Assembly: GCA_965202915.1 (NCBI GenBank)
Contig: OZ241847.1
Coordinates: forward strand, 1,922,001 to 1,986,000
Direction: 5' to 3'
DNA from: G965202915 sp965202915
Lineage (GTDB): Bacteria > Pseudomonadota > Gammaproteobacteria > Eutrophobiales > Eutrophobiaceae
DNA length: 64,000 bases
Under the pieces are notes generated by a model. It was not told the origin of the DNA and did no database searches. It saw only the letters and a program-made list of their open reading frames with translations. A program made the translations under genes and the position numbers. Below, one piece after another: positions 36,636 to 46,100 of this stretch; position 1 is the stretch's first letter; each line of letters starts with the position of its first letter.

Positions 36636-38921
36636 TTACAACTGACTGTATTTGACTCGCAGGCGTTGACGCACCATTTCAGCAACGGTGTTAAACAGGA
36701 AAGTCGCGATAAACAATAGTAAGGCAGCCAGGAATAAGATTCTGTAATGACTGCTGCCAACCTCGGACTCCGGCATTTCCACCGCAATATTGGCCGACAT
36801 GGCGCGGAACCCCTCAAAAATATTTATATCCATGATGGCGGTATTGCCCGTTGCCATAACCACTATCATGGTCTCCCCCACCGCCCGACCCAGACCTATC
36901 ATAATCGCTGAAAAAATGCCCGGACTTGCGGTCAGCAACACAACCTTGATCATAGTCTGCCATGAAGTCGCCCCCAATGCCAGAGAGCCGGTTGTTAAGT
37001 GTTTTGGCACGCCGTAAATCGCGTCCTCACTGATCGAGAAGATGGTGGGAATTACCGCGAAACCCATGGCTAAACCAATGATCAGGGAATTGCGTTGATC
37101 GTAGCCTATGCCCATTTCATTGATTAACCACAATGGCATATCGCCGTCAAACAACAAATTTTCTATTGGTGCACTGGCATATATTGACAAGGCAATCGCG
37201 GCAATCACAACCGGCACCAATAATCCGGCCTCCCATCCCTCAGGCAGCCAGTGGCGTAATTTGTCCGGCAGATGCCAGACTATTAATGCGGTGGCGAGAA
37301 TACTTACAGGAATACAGATAATGAGCGCCAATATGCCCGGCAAATGGGCCTCTACAAACGGCGCCAGCCAAAGACCCGCCAGAAAACCGAGTATCACCGT
37401 GGGCAATGCCTCCATTATTTCGATGGTCGGTTTGACCACGGCGCGCATTTTGGGCGCCATGAAATAGGCGGTATAAATTGCCCCCAGTATCGCCAATGGT
37501 ATTGCAAACAGCATCGCATAGAGTGCCGCTTTGAAGGTACCAAAGGCCAATGGGGTTAAACTGAATTTAGGCTCGAAATCACTGCTTGCCGATGATGACT
37601 GCCAGATATATTCGGGTTTATCCCGGCTTTCATACCAGACTTTGCTCCAAATGGATTGCCATGATATTTCCGGATGTTTATTATCAACGTGCCAGTATTC
37701 AAGCTGGTTTTGATCATTTTCAATCAGCATAGCATTGCCTCTTGGGGCAACCGCCAATAAGCGTGGCGATTGCTTGGCGATTTGTTTCTGTTTCACGGTT
37801 CGATGTGCGGTCGCGTGGTAAATGCCGACGTTGCCATTGCCGTCCGCCGCAATAAAACCCTTACGAAAATATTCCGGTGAGATTATTGTTATCGGATAGT
37901 TCTGTTTATCGAAACTGCGTATCCGTTCCAGGGTGTAATTATTTTCCCGATCCCTGACCGGGAACCATTGCACAATACGGCCACTGCTATCGCCGACTAA
38001 AATGGAAATGCCGCCGCTTAAAAATTCAAGCCGGGTGATCCTTACCCCCTCTTCAACCGCCTTGATCTTCTGGACCAATCTGGGTTTCTGCTTGTTGCTG
38101 ACGTTGAAAAAGTATATGAATCCATCGCCGTCCGTTAGATAAAGTTCGCGGGCCTCAACATTTAAACGCATAAATTCTATCGCCGTGGTGGCAACCGGAA
38201 TCTCGGTCAGCGTGCGTGTGAGTTCCACGTCATCGGTCAGCAGGTTCTTTTCCGCAACGATATTCAGCATGATCACGCGCTGATCTTCAGTCACTGCAAC
38301 CAGGGTGGTATTGCCTTGTATGGATTGTACCGTCAATCGCGTTATCGCCCGGCCCTGCTCATCTATGATGATCGCTTCCTTCCCCAGGGGATAATCCATG
38401 CCGGGGGTGATCAGGCGTTGATCGTTGGGATAAGTGCTTTCATATTGATGCTGAAATAACAGCGCCATGCCATTGGATAATCCCAATGCGATGATTTGGG
38501 TGGCCGGATCACCCGCCGAGTGGGCGGTGACGTCCGCCGCCGGCGGCAGCGGCAGTTTAACCGATTTCCGGATTTGGCCGTTGGCCACGCTAAAAAATAT
38601 CGCCTCGCCATTATCGGTCACCCTTAACCCGATCTCACGTTGTTCCTCGATGGCGTACAGCAAAGACCCCGAGTTCGACCCTCCCGGCAAAACATAGCGG
38701 CTGATATTGTCGATATGTGCCGGGAGAAATATCGGTATGACCACGTACAACAAATAAAACGCGATCAGCACGATGGTAATAATGACACCAATCCCGCCCA
38801 GCGCCATTGAATAACGCGTACCCACGTCCTTGATATGCCGCCATTGCCTGTATTTTTCGGCTTTGGCCGTATTAAAATACGACGGGGGGGTATCTTTAGT
38901 CTGTATGGAGGGAGTATTCAT
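36636..38921 (-). CDS. pstC: phosphate ABC transporter permease PstC, long form with periplasmic domain
   Basis: 761 aa, more than twice the E. coli PstC. After a first membrane segment (IGVIITIVLIAFYLLYVV) there is a large extracytoplasmic insert of about 380 residues, with repeated beta-rich pieces like a propeller (ITRLEFLSGGISILVGDSSG, VAVTEDQRVIMLN). The conserved permease domain follows, with EAA motif (LTTGSLALGATSWQTMIKVVL). This architecture is known for gammaproteobacterial long PstC. It forms the channel with PstA. It begins 137 bp after pstS, a gap with no visible gene. Confidence 0.92.
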   Translation of the reverse strand: MNTPSIQTKDTPPSYFNTAKAEKYRQWRHIKDVGTRYSMALGGIGVIITIVLIAFYLLYVVIPIFLPAHIDNISRYVLPGGSNSGSLLYAIEEQREIGLRVTDNGEAIFFSVANGQIRKSVKLPLPPAADVTAHSAGDPATQIIALGLSNGMALLFQHQYESTYPNDQRLITPGMDYPLGKEAIIIDEQGRAITRLTVQSIQGNTTLVAVTEDQRVIMLNIVAEKNLLTDDVELTRTLTEIPVATTAIEFMRLNVEARELYLTDGDGFIYFFNVSNKQKPRLVQKIKAVEEGVRITRLEFLSGGISILVGDSSGRIVQWFPVRDRENNYTLERIRSFDKQNYPITIISPEYFRKGFIAADGNGNVGIYHATAHRTVKQKQIAKQSPRLLAVAPRGNAMLIENDQNQLEYWHVDNKHPEISWQSIWSKVWYESRDKPEYIWQSSSASSDFEPKFSLTPLAFGTFKAALYAMLFAIPLAILGAIYTAYFMAPKMRAVVKPTIEIMEALPTVILGFLAGLWLAPFVEAHLPGILALIICIPVSILATALIVWHLPDKLRHWLPEGWEAGLLVPVVIAAIALSIYASAPIENLLFDGDMPLWLINEMGIGYDQRNSLIIGLAMGFAVIPTIFSISEDAIYGVPKHLTTGSLALGATSWQTMIKVVLLTASPGIFSAIMIGLGRAVGETMIVVMATGNTAIMDINIFEGFRAMSANIAVEMPESEVGSSHYRILFLAALLLFIATFLFNTVAEMVRQRLRVKYSQL

Positions 38922-39058
38922 TTGGCAGATTCGAGTATGGGATTTTATTATCGCATCGTCAAAATGGTCGAGTTTTTTTATCGTTGCGGATCATCCCTGT
39001 CCCTCCCCGACTCCCCCCGGCGGGCATGAGTGCGGCGGTGACGTGGCACGGCGACCAA

Positions 39059-40045
39059 CTATCCGCCGCTCGCCACGTCACTGCCGGCAATTTTCATTCT
39101 TTCTCTGTCGGCAATCCTGGCAGGCAGAGGAATATACCCATCCTTGACGACGACCGCCTGTCCCGTTTTCGACAAAATCATCTTGATAAATTCACTTTCC
39201 AGTGGGGTTAATGCCTTGTTTGGATGTTTATTAACATAGACGTACAGGAACCGGCTCAACGGATATTCTCCGGTTGCCACGGTCTCCGGTGTGGCATCGA
39301 TATGAGGGGCGCCCTCCTTACTGCTCAGGGCCACGGTCTTCACCCCGGAGGTCTTATAGCCAATGCCGGAATAGCCGACACCATTGAGTGATTCGGTGAC
39401 GCCCTGTACAACGGAAGCCGACCCGGGTTGTTCATTGACGTTATTCTTATAATCGCCTTTGCATAAAGCCTTTTTCTTGAAGAAACCATAGGTGCCGGAG
39501 ACCGAGTTACGCCCATAAATCTGGATGGGCTGCCTGGCCCACGTTCCGCTCAGGCCCAATTGCCCCCAGGTGCTGAGGTCAGCAGTGCCGCCACATTTGC
39601 GGGTTGCGGAAAAAATGGCGTCAACCTGGGCAATGCTCAGGCCCTGTATCGGATTGTCCTTATTGACGTACACCGCCAGGGCGTCGACCGCAACCGCCAC
39701 AGGCGTTGGTTTATAGCCCTGCGCGGCTTCAAATGCCGCCAACTCTCCGGACTTCATCTCACGACTCATCGGCCCAAAATTCGCAGTCCCCTGAGTTAGC
39801 GCAGGTGGAGCGGTTGATGAGCCGGCCGCCTGAACCTGGATAGTGACGTTCGGATAGAGACGCTTGAATTCCTCAGTCCACAGGGTCATCAAATTCGCCA
39901 GCGTATCCGAGCCAACACTGATGATATTGCCTGATACATTGCTCACTTTACTATAATCCGCCAACATGGGGTCAAGCTCATTTGCCATCACCGGCGCATT
40001 TAATAATACCGCCAATATCAGCGCAGTTACTGTATTCCTGTACAT
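39059..40045 (-). CDS. pstS: periplasmic phosphate-binding protein PstS
   Basis: 328 aa with a Sec signal peptide (MYRNTVTALILAVLLNAPVMA). PBP-like features are ISVGSDTLANLM, QAAGSSTAPPALTQG with SREM after it, and the phosphate-site stretch IQIYGRNSVSGTYGFF. It captures phosphate for PstCAB. An AGGAG site precedes the ATG and a Pho box lies 79-107 bp upstream, so expression should rise under phosphate limitation through PhoB. Confidence 0.95.
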   Translation of the reverse strand: MYRNTVTALILAVLLNAPVMANELDPMLADYSKVSNVSGNIISVGSDTLANLMTLWTEEFKRLYPNVTIQVQAAGSSTAPPALTQGTANFGPMSREMKSGELAAFEAAQGYKPTPVAVAVDALAVYVNKDNPIQGLSIAQVDAIFSATRKCGGTADLSTWGQLGLSGTWARQPIQIYGRNSVSGTYGFFKKKALCKGDYKNNVNEQPGSASVVQGVTESLNGVGYSGIGYKTSGVKTVALSSKEGAPHIDATPETVATGEYPLSRFLYVYVNKHPNKALTPLESEFIKMILSKTGQAVVVKDGYIPLPARIADRERMKIAGSDVASGG

Positions 40046-40123
40046 GCTTATCGCTCCTGTTAAACGGGTAAATTATTTGACAATAAAAGGACGTATCCCG
40101 TCGTTACACCCTACTTACCCGAA

Positions 40124-40152
40124 ATGACATAGCCGTGAAAAAATTATGACAG
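40124..40152 (-). promoter_or_regulatory. Pho box with three half-sites
   Basis: On the minus strand CTGTCAT, TTTTCAC and ATGTCAT follow one another at an 11-bp period (spacers AATT and GGCT). Two halves match the PhoB half-site CTGTCAT at 7/7 and 6/7 and the middle one at 4/7. It is placed correctly for the pstS promoter. Confidence 0.75.
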
Positions 40153-40255
40153 TTGTGTTACCATTGATGCCCGTCCAGTTATTATATTTTTGGATAAAAG
40201 ACTAACGGATAGACTGATTATGCTTAAAACTAACTTTTAGCCATGGTGGATATTT

Positions 40256-41152
40256 ATGGAAAATAAATTTGATAATATGAATATAAATATTCCTTATCTA
40301 TATAAGGAAGAGCATTGCGTTAAAAAATTCCATCCGCCTGGAATCTTGAAGAGGATATTTAATCGATATTTCACAGCTCTTTTATTTAAAACCGGGATAT
40401 ATAAAAGACTTATTAATTCTGGGATTATTTTAGGATGGTTTGATGAATTCAGAGAATATTGGTTAACTATATTAAAGGGTAGGCCCCTTTCTTTTCATGA
40501 TTTTCACTATCTTTTAGGTGTTTATCGCCAAAAGTTTCAAAATGTTGAAGTAGCTGAAAATTTGAGTCCATCCATTTTTTTGAAATCTTGGCAAAACGCA
40601 AGTAATCTCGCCTTATTGTTTGGTTCAGTCAAAAAATACTCTTATGCACCATTATATAATTACGGGTTTGAAAAGTGGTTAAAAAATGGAGATAAAATTT
40701 TAGAGTATGGTTGCGGCATAGCTCCAATTTCGTATGGGTTGTTAAAATATGGAGTTAAAAGCAATCTGGATATAACTATTGCCGATATTCCTCAGATAAA
40801 CGGTCATTACGCAAGATGGAGGTTAGGAAATAAAGTTAAATTTATAGAGATCGAACCTTATAAAGATTGTCTGGAGCAGAAAAAGTTTTTTGATGTTGTT
40901 TTTATGACGACAGTTATGGAACACTTGCCAGATCCATTAAATGTAATAAAAAACATCACAAAACATTTAAACCCTGGCGGCACATTCGTGTTTGATTATA
41001 TTTTAAGTGAAGGAGAAGGTTTAGATACAAAAGAAGCTGTTAACGAGAGAGATCAAGTTATAGATTATATTGAAAGCAAGTATAATTTTATTTCTGGGAA
41101 AATTTCCAAAGGAAAGAGCACCACAAGTGTAATTGTTTGCAAATTAAAATGA
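40256..41152 (+). CDS. class I SAM-dependent methyltransferase, AT-rich
   Basis: 298 aa. The SAM-binding motif I is KILEYGCGIAP near residue 148, followed by the acidic end of strand 2 (ITIADIPQ) and a motif like VVFMTTVMEHLPDPL at the usual spacing. A C-terminal NPGGTFVFDYIL strand completes the fold. The first 120 residues are Lys/Phe/Tyr-rich and not recognisable. The substrate is unknown; related proteins occur in surface polysaccharide or natural product loci. Its base composition is far more AT-rich than its neighbours, a sign of recent transfer. It is divergent from pstS and borders the inverted-repeat element at 41194. Confidence 0.75.
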   Translation: MENKFDNMNINIPYLYKEEHCVKKFHPPGILKRIFNRYFTALLFKTGIYKRLINSGIILGWFDEFREYWLTILKGRPLSFHDFHYLLGVYRQKFQNVEVAENLSPSIFLKSWQNASNLALLFGSVKKYSYAPLYNYGFEKWLKNGDKILEYGCGIAPISYGLLKYGVKSNLDITIADIPQINGHYARWRLGNKVKFIEIEPYKDCLEQKKFFDVVFMTTVMEHLPDPLNVIKNITKHLNPGGTFVFDYILSEGEGLDTKEAVNERDQVIDYIESKYNFISGKISKGKSTTSVIVCKLK

Positions 41153-41193
41153 GAATAAAACATAGAGTTTATTTAGACAATTTTCTTACCACC

Positions 41194-41445
41194 GGAGCCC
41201 GTGACTCCCGTCGCGGGTATTAACACACACCCGGCACGCCGAATACCCGAACCACCCCAGATTCCCGAACTGCACCAGGCCTTACCCGAATCAACCCCAA
41301 CCACTAACCCCCCCTGACAAGGGGGGGGCAGGGGGGGTTTCGAGCAACACCGGCACCTTACCCTAACTGCACTATGAGCCGTGCCGAGCTAAGGGTTGAC
41401 GATAATGTTGATTTTAATATACCCGCGACGGGAGTCACGGGCTCC
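41194..41445. repeat. inverted-repeat element, copy A
   Basis: 252-bp element whose ends form a 27-bp perfect terminal inverted repeat beginning GGAGCCCGTGACTCCCG and ending in its complement. The interior has C-runs and G-runs (CCCCCCTGACAAGGGGGG-like) and GCACTATGAGCCGTGC. No ORF. It is a non-autonomous, MITE-like element and the best-preserved of four copies. Confidence 0.85.
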
Positions 41446-41600
41446 TGTAATGAGCGGTGCAGGCACCTGCTGAAAATTTCATTTGATAACGGCGGGGCGT
41501 AGGTCTATACTGGTTATATGAGAGATATGAGCATACCGGTAACACCCTGTGGCAAGCGGAAGACCCCTGCCATACCGATAAAATTATCCGGCACCTGAAT

Positions 41601-42185
41601 ATGGAAGCCATCGCATTTGACACCCATAAATTTGTCAAGCACCTGACTGAATCGGGTTTCACCGAAACGCAGGCGGAAGCCTTGGCCGGTGAGCAGGTCG
41701 ATATGATTAACAGCAATTTGGCCACCAGGGGGGATATTGCTGGGGTGAAGGTGGACATAGAGAAACTACGCCTGGCCACCCAGTCGGACATTGCCGAGGT
41801 GAAGGCGGACATAGAGAAACTACGCCTGGCCACCCAGGCGGACATAGAGAAACTGCGCGCGGACACCAGGGCGGACATAGCCGAGGTGAAGGCGGACATA
41901 GAGAAACTGCGCCTGGCCACCCAGGCGGACATAGAGAAACTGCGCGCGGACACCCAGGCGGACATAGCCGAGGTGAAGGCGGACATAGAGAAACTACGCC
42001 TGGCCACCCAGGCGGACATAGCCGAGGTGAAGGGGGAAATAGAGAAACTGCGTGCGGACACCAGGGCGGACATAGCCGAGGTGAGGGCGGACATTGCCAA
42101 TACCGAATCAAGACTGACGCGCTGGATCATTGGTGCGATGATTGCGCAGATCGGTGTGGTTGTTGGGTTGATTAAATTGAGTTGA
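41601..42185 (+). CDS. DUF1640-like coiled-coil membrane protein, copy 1
   Basis: 194 aa. The N-terminal 40 residues (FDTHKFVKHLTESGFTETQA, then EALAGEQ) match the DUF1640/CCDC90 family. The middle is a run of 11-residue (DIEKLRLATQA) and 18-residue units (DIAEVKADIEKLRLATQA), a hendecad coiled coil. The last 20 residues are a membrane segment (WIIGAMIAQIGVVVGLIKLS). The function is unknown; the likely shape is a membrane-anchored oligomeric stalk. Its upstream 150 bp and both flanking elements are duplicated around the paralog at 46792. The stop lies 2 bp before element B. The reading frame on the other strand is a shadow of the repeats. Confidence 0.8.
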   Translation: MEAIAFDTHKFVKHLTESGFTETQAEALAGEQVDMINSNLATRGDIAGVKVDIEKLRLATQSDIAEVKADIEKLRLATQADIEKLRADTRADIAEVKADIEKLRLATQADIEKLRADTQADIAEVKADIEKLRLATQADIAEVKGEIEKLRADTRADIAEVRADIANTESRLTRWIIGAMIAQIGVVVGLIKLS

Positions 42186-42187
42186 CA

Positions 42188-42494
42188 GGAGCCCGTGACT
42201 CCTGTCGCGGGTATTAACACACACCCAGCACGCCGAATACCCGAACCAACCCGGATTCCCGAACTGCACCGGGCCTTTCCCGAATCAACACCAACCCCCC
42301 AACCCTCCTTGACAGGAGTCGGGGTCTCCCGACCCCGATAAAACCAACCCCAACAAATACCCCCCTGATAAGGGGGGGCAGGGGGGGTTCGAGCAACACC
42401 GGCACCTTGCCCAAACCACACTATGAGCCGTGCCGAGCTACGGGGTGACGATAATGTTGGTTTTAATATACCCGCAACGGGAGTTACGGGCTCC
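42188..42494. repeat. inverted-repeat element, copy B
   Basis: 307 bp; the terminal repeats match copy A with three mismatches between its own ends. It contains an extra palindromic module (GTCGGGGTCTCCCGAC) and the CCCCCTGATAAGGGGGG-type core. It starts 2 bp after the coiled-coil gene stop. Confidence 0.8.
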
Positions 42495-42590
42495 TGTAAA
42501 AAACCCATAAAATCCAAACCATAAAATTCAGACTATGCTATAATATGGGATATTCCATACATCTGTAATGACCATAATGAGATACACAAA

Positions 42591-42905
42591 ATGACTGATA
42601 AATCAAAACTCAAGGGCCTGCGCCCGCTGTCCCTCACGAACCCACTCGCAGCATTATTGCCGGTCACGGGCGCGGGCAACCGTATCTATCGGGCGGAGGA
42701 GGCCACTGCGCCCGCGGAGGGCCAAACGCTGTTGCTGGTGAATCCGGCGGCTACTGAGTCGCCGTCGACGTCCCCGGCCGTGGTCTCAGCCTCCCAATTT
42801 ATGCCGGTCATTCTGCCCCTGGACCTGAGCACCGCCCTGAGCACGGATAAGACCGCCGCTGAGCCGCAAAGCACCGTCCTGTCTGGGGGGGGGGGGTACT
42901 TGTAA
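42591..42905 (+). CDS. N-terminal fragment of the dockerin/FG-GAP protein (frame ends after a 12-G tract)
   Basis: 104 codons beginning MTDKSKLKGLRPLSLTNPL. The frame ends with Gly-Gly-Gly-Gly-Tyr-Leu and TAA directly after the 12-G run. With one more G (or two fewer) it would continue without a stop into the 1072-codon frame that follows, giving one protein of 1250 aa. No classical signal peptide is visible; a large C-terminal secretion signal (type I secretion) would be compatible. The piece has no recognisable domain of its own. I read it as the start of the next gene in an out-of-frame state. Confidence 0.65.
   Translation: MTDKSKLKGLRPLSLTNPLAALLPVTGAGNRIYRAEEATAPAEGQTLLLVNPAATESPSTSPAVVSASQFMPVILPLDLSTALSTDKTAAEPQSTVLSGGGGYL
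42885..42896 (+). repeat. homopolymeric tract of 12 G inside the adhesin reading frame
   Basis: Twelve consecutive G between TCT and TACTTG. The frame upstream (from 42591) and the frame downstream (through 46342) differ by one base here and nowhere else, so tract length decides whether the long protein is made. It could be a phase-variation switch or a homopolymer length error in the assembly. Confidence 0.75.
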
Positions 42906-42944
42906 GCCCGCTCCTGGCGCCGCCTGCGGGACTTCTCCATGCCC

Positions 42945-43057
42945 TGACCAGCAACCCCCCGGATAAGGGGGGCCAGGGGGGGTTCTTAGAACTGCACCAA
43001 AGCCTTTCCCAACTCAACCAACACCAACCCCCCCAACCCCCCTTATCCGGGGGGAGC
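42945..43057 (+). repeat. interior piece of the inverted-repeat element embedded in coding sequence
   Basis: CCCCCCGGATAAGGGGGG, GAACTGCACCAAAGCCTTTC and the CCAACACCAACC stretch here match the interiors of elements A-D, without their terminal repeats. In the long frame the segment is translated without a stop as a Pro/Gly/Gln-rich linker (NPPDKGGQGG and later QHQPPQPPLSGG). Confidence 0.65.
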
Positions 43058-43123
43058 CTGGGCCGAGCCTCATCCGAGCCACTCCCTGCCCTGACTTCGG
43101 AGACGCAGCAGCCCCGATATGAA

Positions 43124-46100
43124 GTGGCGTTCCAGAACGGCCCCGATATGCTGGGCCCACTGGCCCTGAACCAGGACGACGTCATCAACCCACAGGACGT
43201 CCAGGTCCTGTATTACCTCGCCCTCAACCCAGACAACCTGGAGGCGCTCCTGACCAGCCTCAACGTGTCCGACCCCGGCCTGGATGCGACGACCACGCTG
43301 ATGAACCTGAATTTGTTAAACTCCGACGCCGGGGCCGCCGCTATCCAGGCCCTGGACCTGAACTTTGATGGCCGCATAGACCTGCAGGACGTGCGGGTCC
43401 TGTACTATGCCTATCGGTTTGGGGATCTCCTGCGGGCCAGCGCGAGCCTGCGGGAAACCCTGCTCAGCGACCTGACCGTGGCGGATGATGTGGCCGGTGC
43501 CGACCGGCAACAGGTGTATATAAACATGCTGAACCAGGTGGCGGCAGTGGTCCCACCGGTCGCCGAAGGCGCGTTCCAGGCGTTTGAGGGCACAAGCCAT
43601 ATCCTGACCTCGGACGAACTCAGCGCCCGCGACCCGGACGATGTCACCGCCACCCTGAGCTGGACGGTCACGACTCTCCCGACCAACGGACGCCTGGAAC
43701 TGAGCGGTACGGCCATCACCACCGGCATGAGTTTCACCCAGCAGCAGCTTGAGGATGGCGAGGTGGTCTATGTGCCCACCGGTAGCGCGGGGAGCAATGA
43801 CAGCTTTGTAGTAAGGGTGGCGGACGAACAGGGAAACCAGTCCGACCCGGTGACGGTGGACGTCGACATCACCCGCATCATCGGCAGCATAGACCTGAGC
43901 GATCTCACCGTGGCGGATGGTTTTATCATCCAGGGCGATGCGAGCACTAACCGGCCGGGCTCGGCGATTGTGGACGCTGACCAGGCGGGCATAAGCGTAT
44001 CCGATGCCGGCGACGTCAACGGCGACGGCTTTGCCGACCTCATCGTCGGGGCGGGCTATGGCGACGACGGTGGCACCGATGCCGGCGAGGCCTACGTCGT
44101 GTTCGGCAAGGCGTCCAACCCACGGGAGATTGATTTGACCAATCTGGCCGCCGGCGACGGCTTTATCATCCAGGGCGACGCCGGCGGTGACCAGGCGGGC
44201 AGGATCGTATCCGGTGCCGGGGACGTCAACGGCGACGGCTATGCCGACCTCATCGTCGGGGCACGCGGGGGCGACGACGGTGGCAACTTGGCCGGCGAGG
44301 CCTACGTCGTGTTCGGCAAGGCCTCTGGCCCATCTGATCCATTCGGCAGCGCGGACAGCACTGGCCGCCGGTTCTTGGACCTGGAAAGCCTGGCCGCCGG
44401 GGACGGCTTTATCATCCAGGGCGATATGCCCAATGACGGTGCGGGTGGGAGCGTATCTGGTGCCGGGGACGTCAACGGCGATGGCTATGCTGACCTCATC
44501 GTCGGGGCGGGCAACGGCGACGACGGTGGCGACAATGCCGGCGAGGCCTACGTGGTGTTTGGCAAGGCGTCCGGCTTTGGCAACGACGTCCGCATTACCC
44601 TTTCGGACGGCATGACCATGGTTGACCGCCGGGTCGTGGATTTGACCAATCTAGCCCCGGAGGACGGCTTTATCATCCAGGGCGACGCGCCAGTTGACCG
44701 GGCGGGGAACGTATCCGATGCCGGTGACGTGAACGGTGATGGCTTTGCCGACCTCATCGTCGGGGCGAGCGGTGGCGACGACGGTGGCGCCGGCGCCGGC
44801 GAGGCCTACGTCGTGTTTGGTAAGGCCTCCGGCTTTGGCATCGCGGACAGTGCCGGCCGCCGGTTCATAGACCTGGAAAGCCTGGCTGACGGCGACGGTT
44901 TTATCATCCAAGGCGATGCGGAGCGTGACTTTGCGGGCGGGAGCGTATCCGCCGCCGGCGACGTCAACGGCGACGGCTTTGCCGACCTCATCGTCGGGGC
45001 GCCCAATGCCGACGTCAACACGCCCAATCCCGACGATGACGACAAGACCGATGCCGGCGAGGCCTATGTCGTGTTCGGCAAGGCCTCCGACTTTGGCAGC
45101 CCCCCGGACAGCACCGGCCGCCGGGTCGTGGCTCTGAGCAGTCTGGCCGCCGGGGACGGCTTTATCATCCAAGGCGATGCGTCCGGTGACTTTGCGGGCG
45201 GGAGCGTATCCGGTGCCGGCGACGTGAACGGCGACGGCTTTGCCGACCTGCTCGTTGGGGCATCCAGGGGCGGCGACGGTGGCAACTTGGCCGGCGAGGC
45301 CTATCTGGTGTTTGGCAAGGCGGACGGCTTTGGCAGCGAGATGGGCGGCCGCCGGGTGATTGATTTGAGCAATCTGGGCGCCGGGGACGGCTTTATTATC
45401 CAGGGCGATGCGCCCAGGGACTATGCGGGCCAGAGCGTATCCGGTGCCGGCGACGTGAACGGCGACGGCTTTGCCGACCTCATCGTTGGGGCGCCCGGGG
45501 CCGGCCCCATCAAGTCCGTTGATGGTACCCCTAGAACCTTCACAGACGCCGGCGAAGCCTACGTCCTGTTCGGCGGCCCGGCCGGCCTCACCACCGAGAC
45601 CCTCGCCGGCGACGACGTCCTGAGCGACGACGATGACGACGGAGTCGTCATCGCCGGCCCCGGCAATGACGTCCTCAACATAGACGGCTTCACCGACACC
45701 GACCCGCTCCGCTTCGACGGCGGCAGCGGCACCGACACCCTGCGCCTGGTCAACCCCGATGCCACCACCGACCTGAGCCTGGACCTGAGCACCCTCCCCG
45801 ACACCCGCCTGATCAGCATAGAGCGCATAGATCTCAGTGGTAGCGGTGACAATAGCCTCACCCTCAACCGTCTGGACCTGCTGAATCTATCCGAGGTACG
45901 CACCGAAGGCCGCGCCGAGCTACGCGTCGACGGCAACGCCGGCGACCGCGTCGCCACCGCCGATAGCGGCTGGGTGCGGGGGGACGATCAAACCATAGAA
46001 GGCAACACCTACACTGTCTTCAACAACGGCAATGCCCGCCTGCTGGTCAATACCGCCATCGATATCAGCGGGATCATGCTGACCAGCTTGGCCACCATGC

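Noticed and set aside
41435..42517. 360-codon minus-strand ORF rich in Ser/Phe/Met repeats (and a similar 347-codon ORF at 46623-47666)
   Set aside because: Antisense readings of the 33/21-bp minisatellite in the coiled-coil genes and of the flanking elements; the plus-strand product has a family match and a membrane anchor.
42591..42905. LPVTG near residue 23 of the adhesin N-terminus as a sortase signal
   Set aside because: It is at the wrong end of the protein, has no following hydrophobic tail, and sortase anchoring is not expected in this kind of organism.
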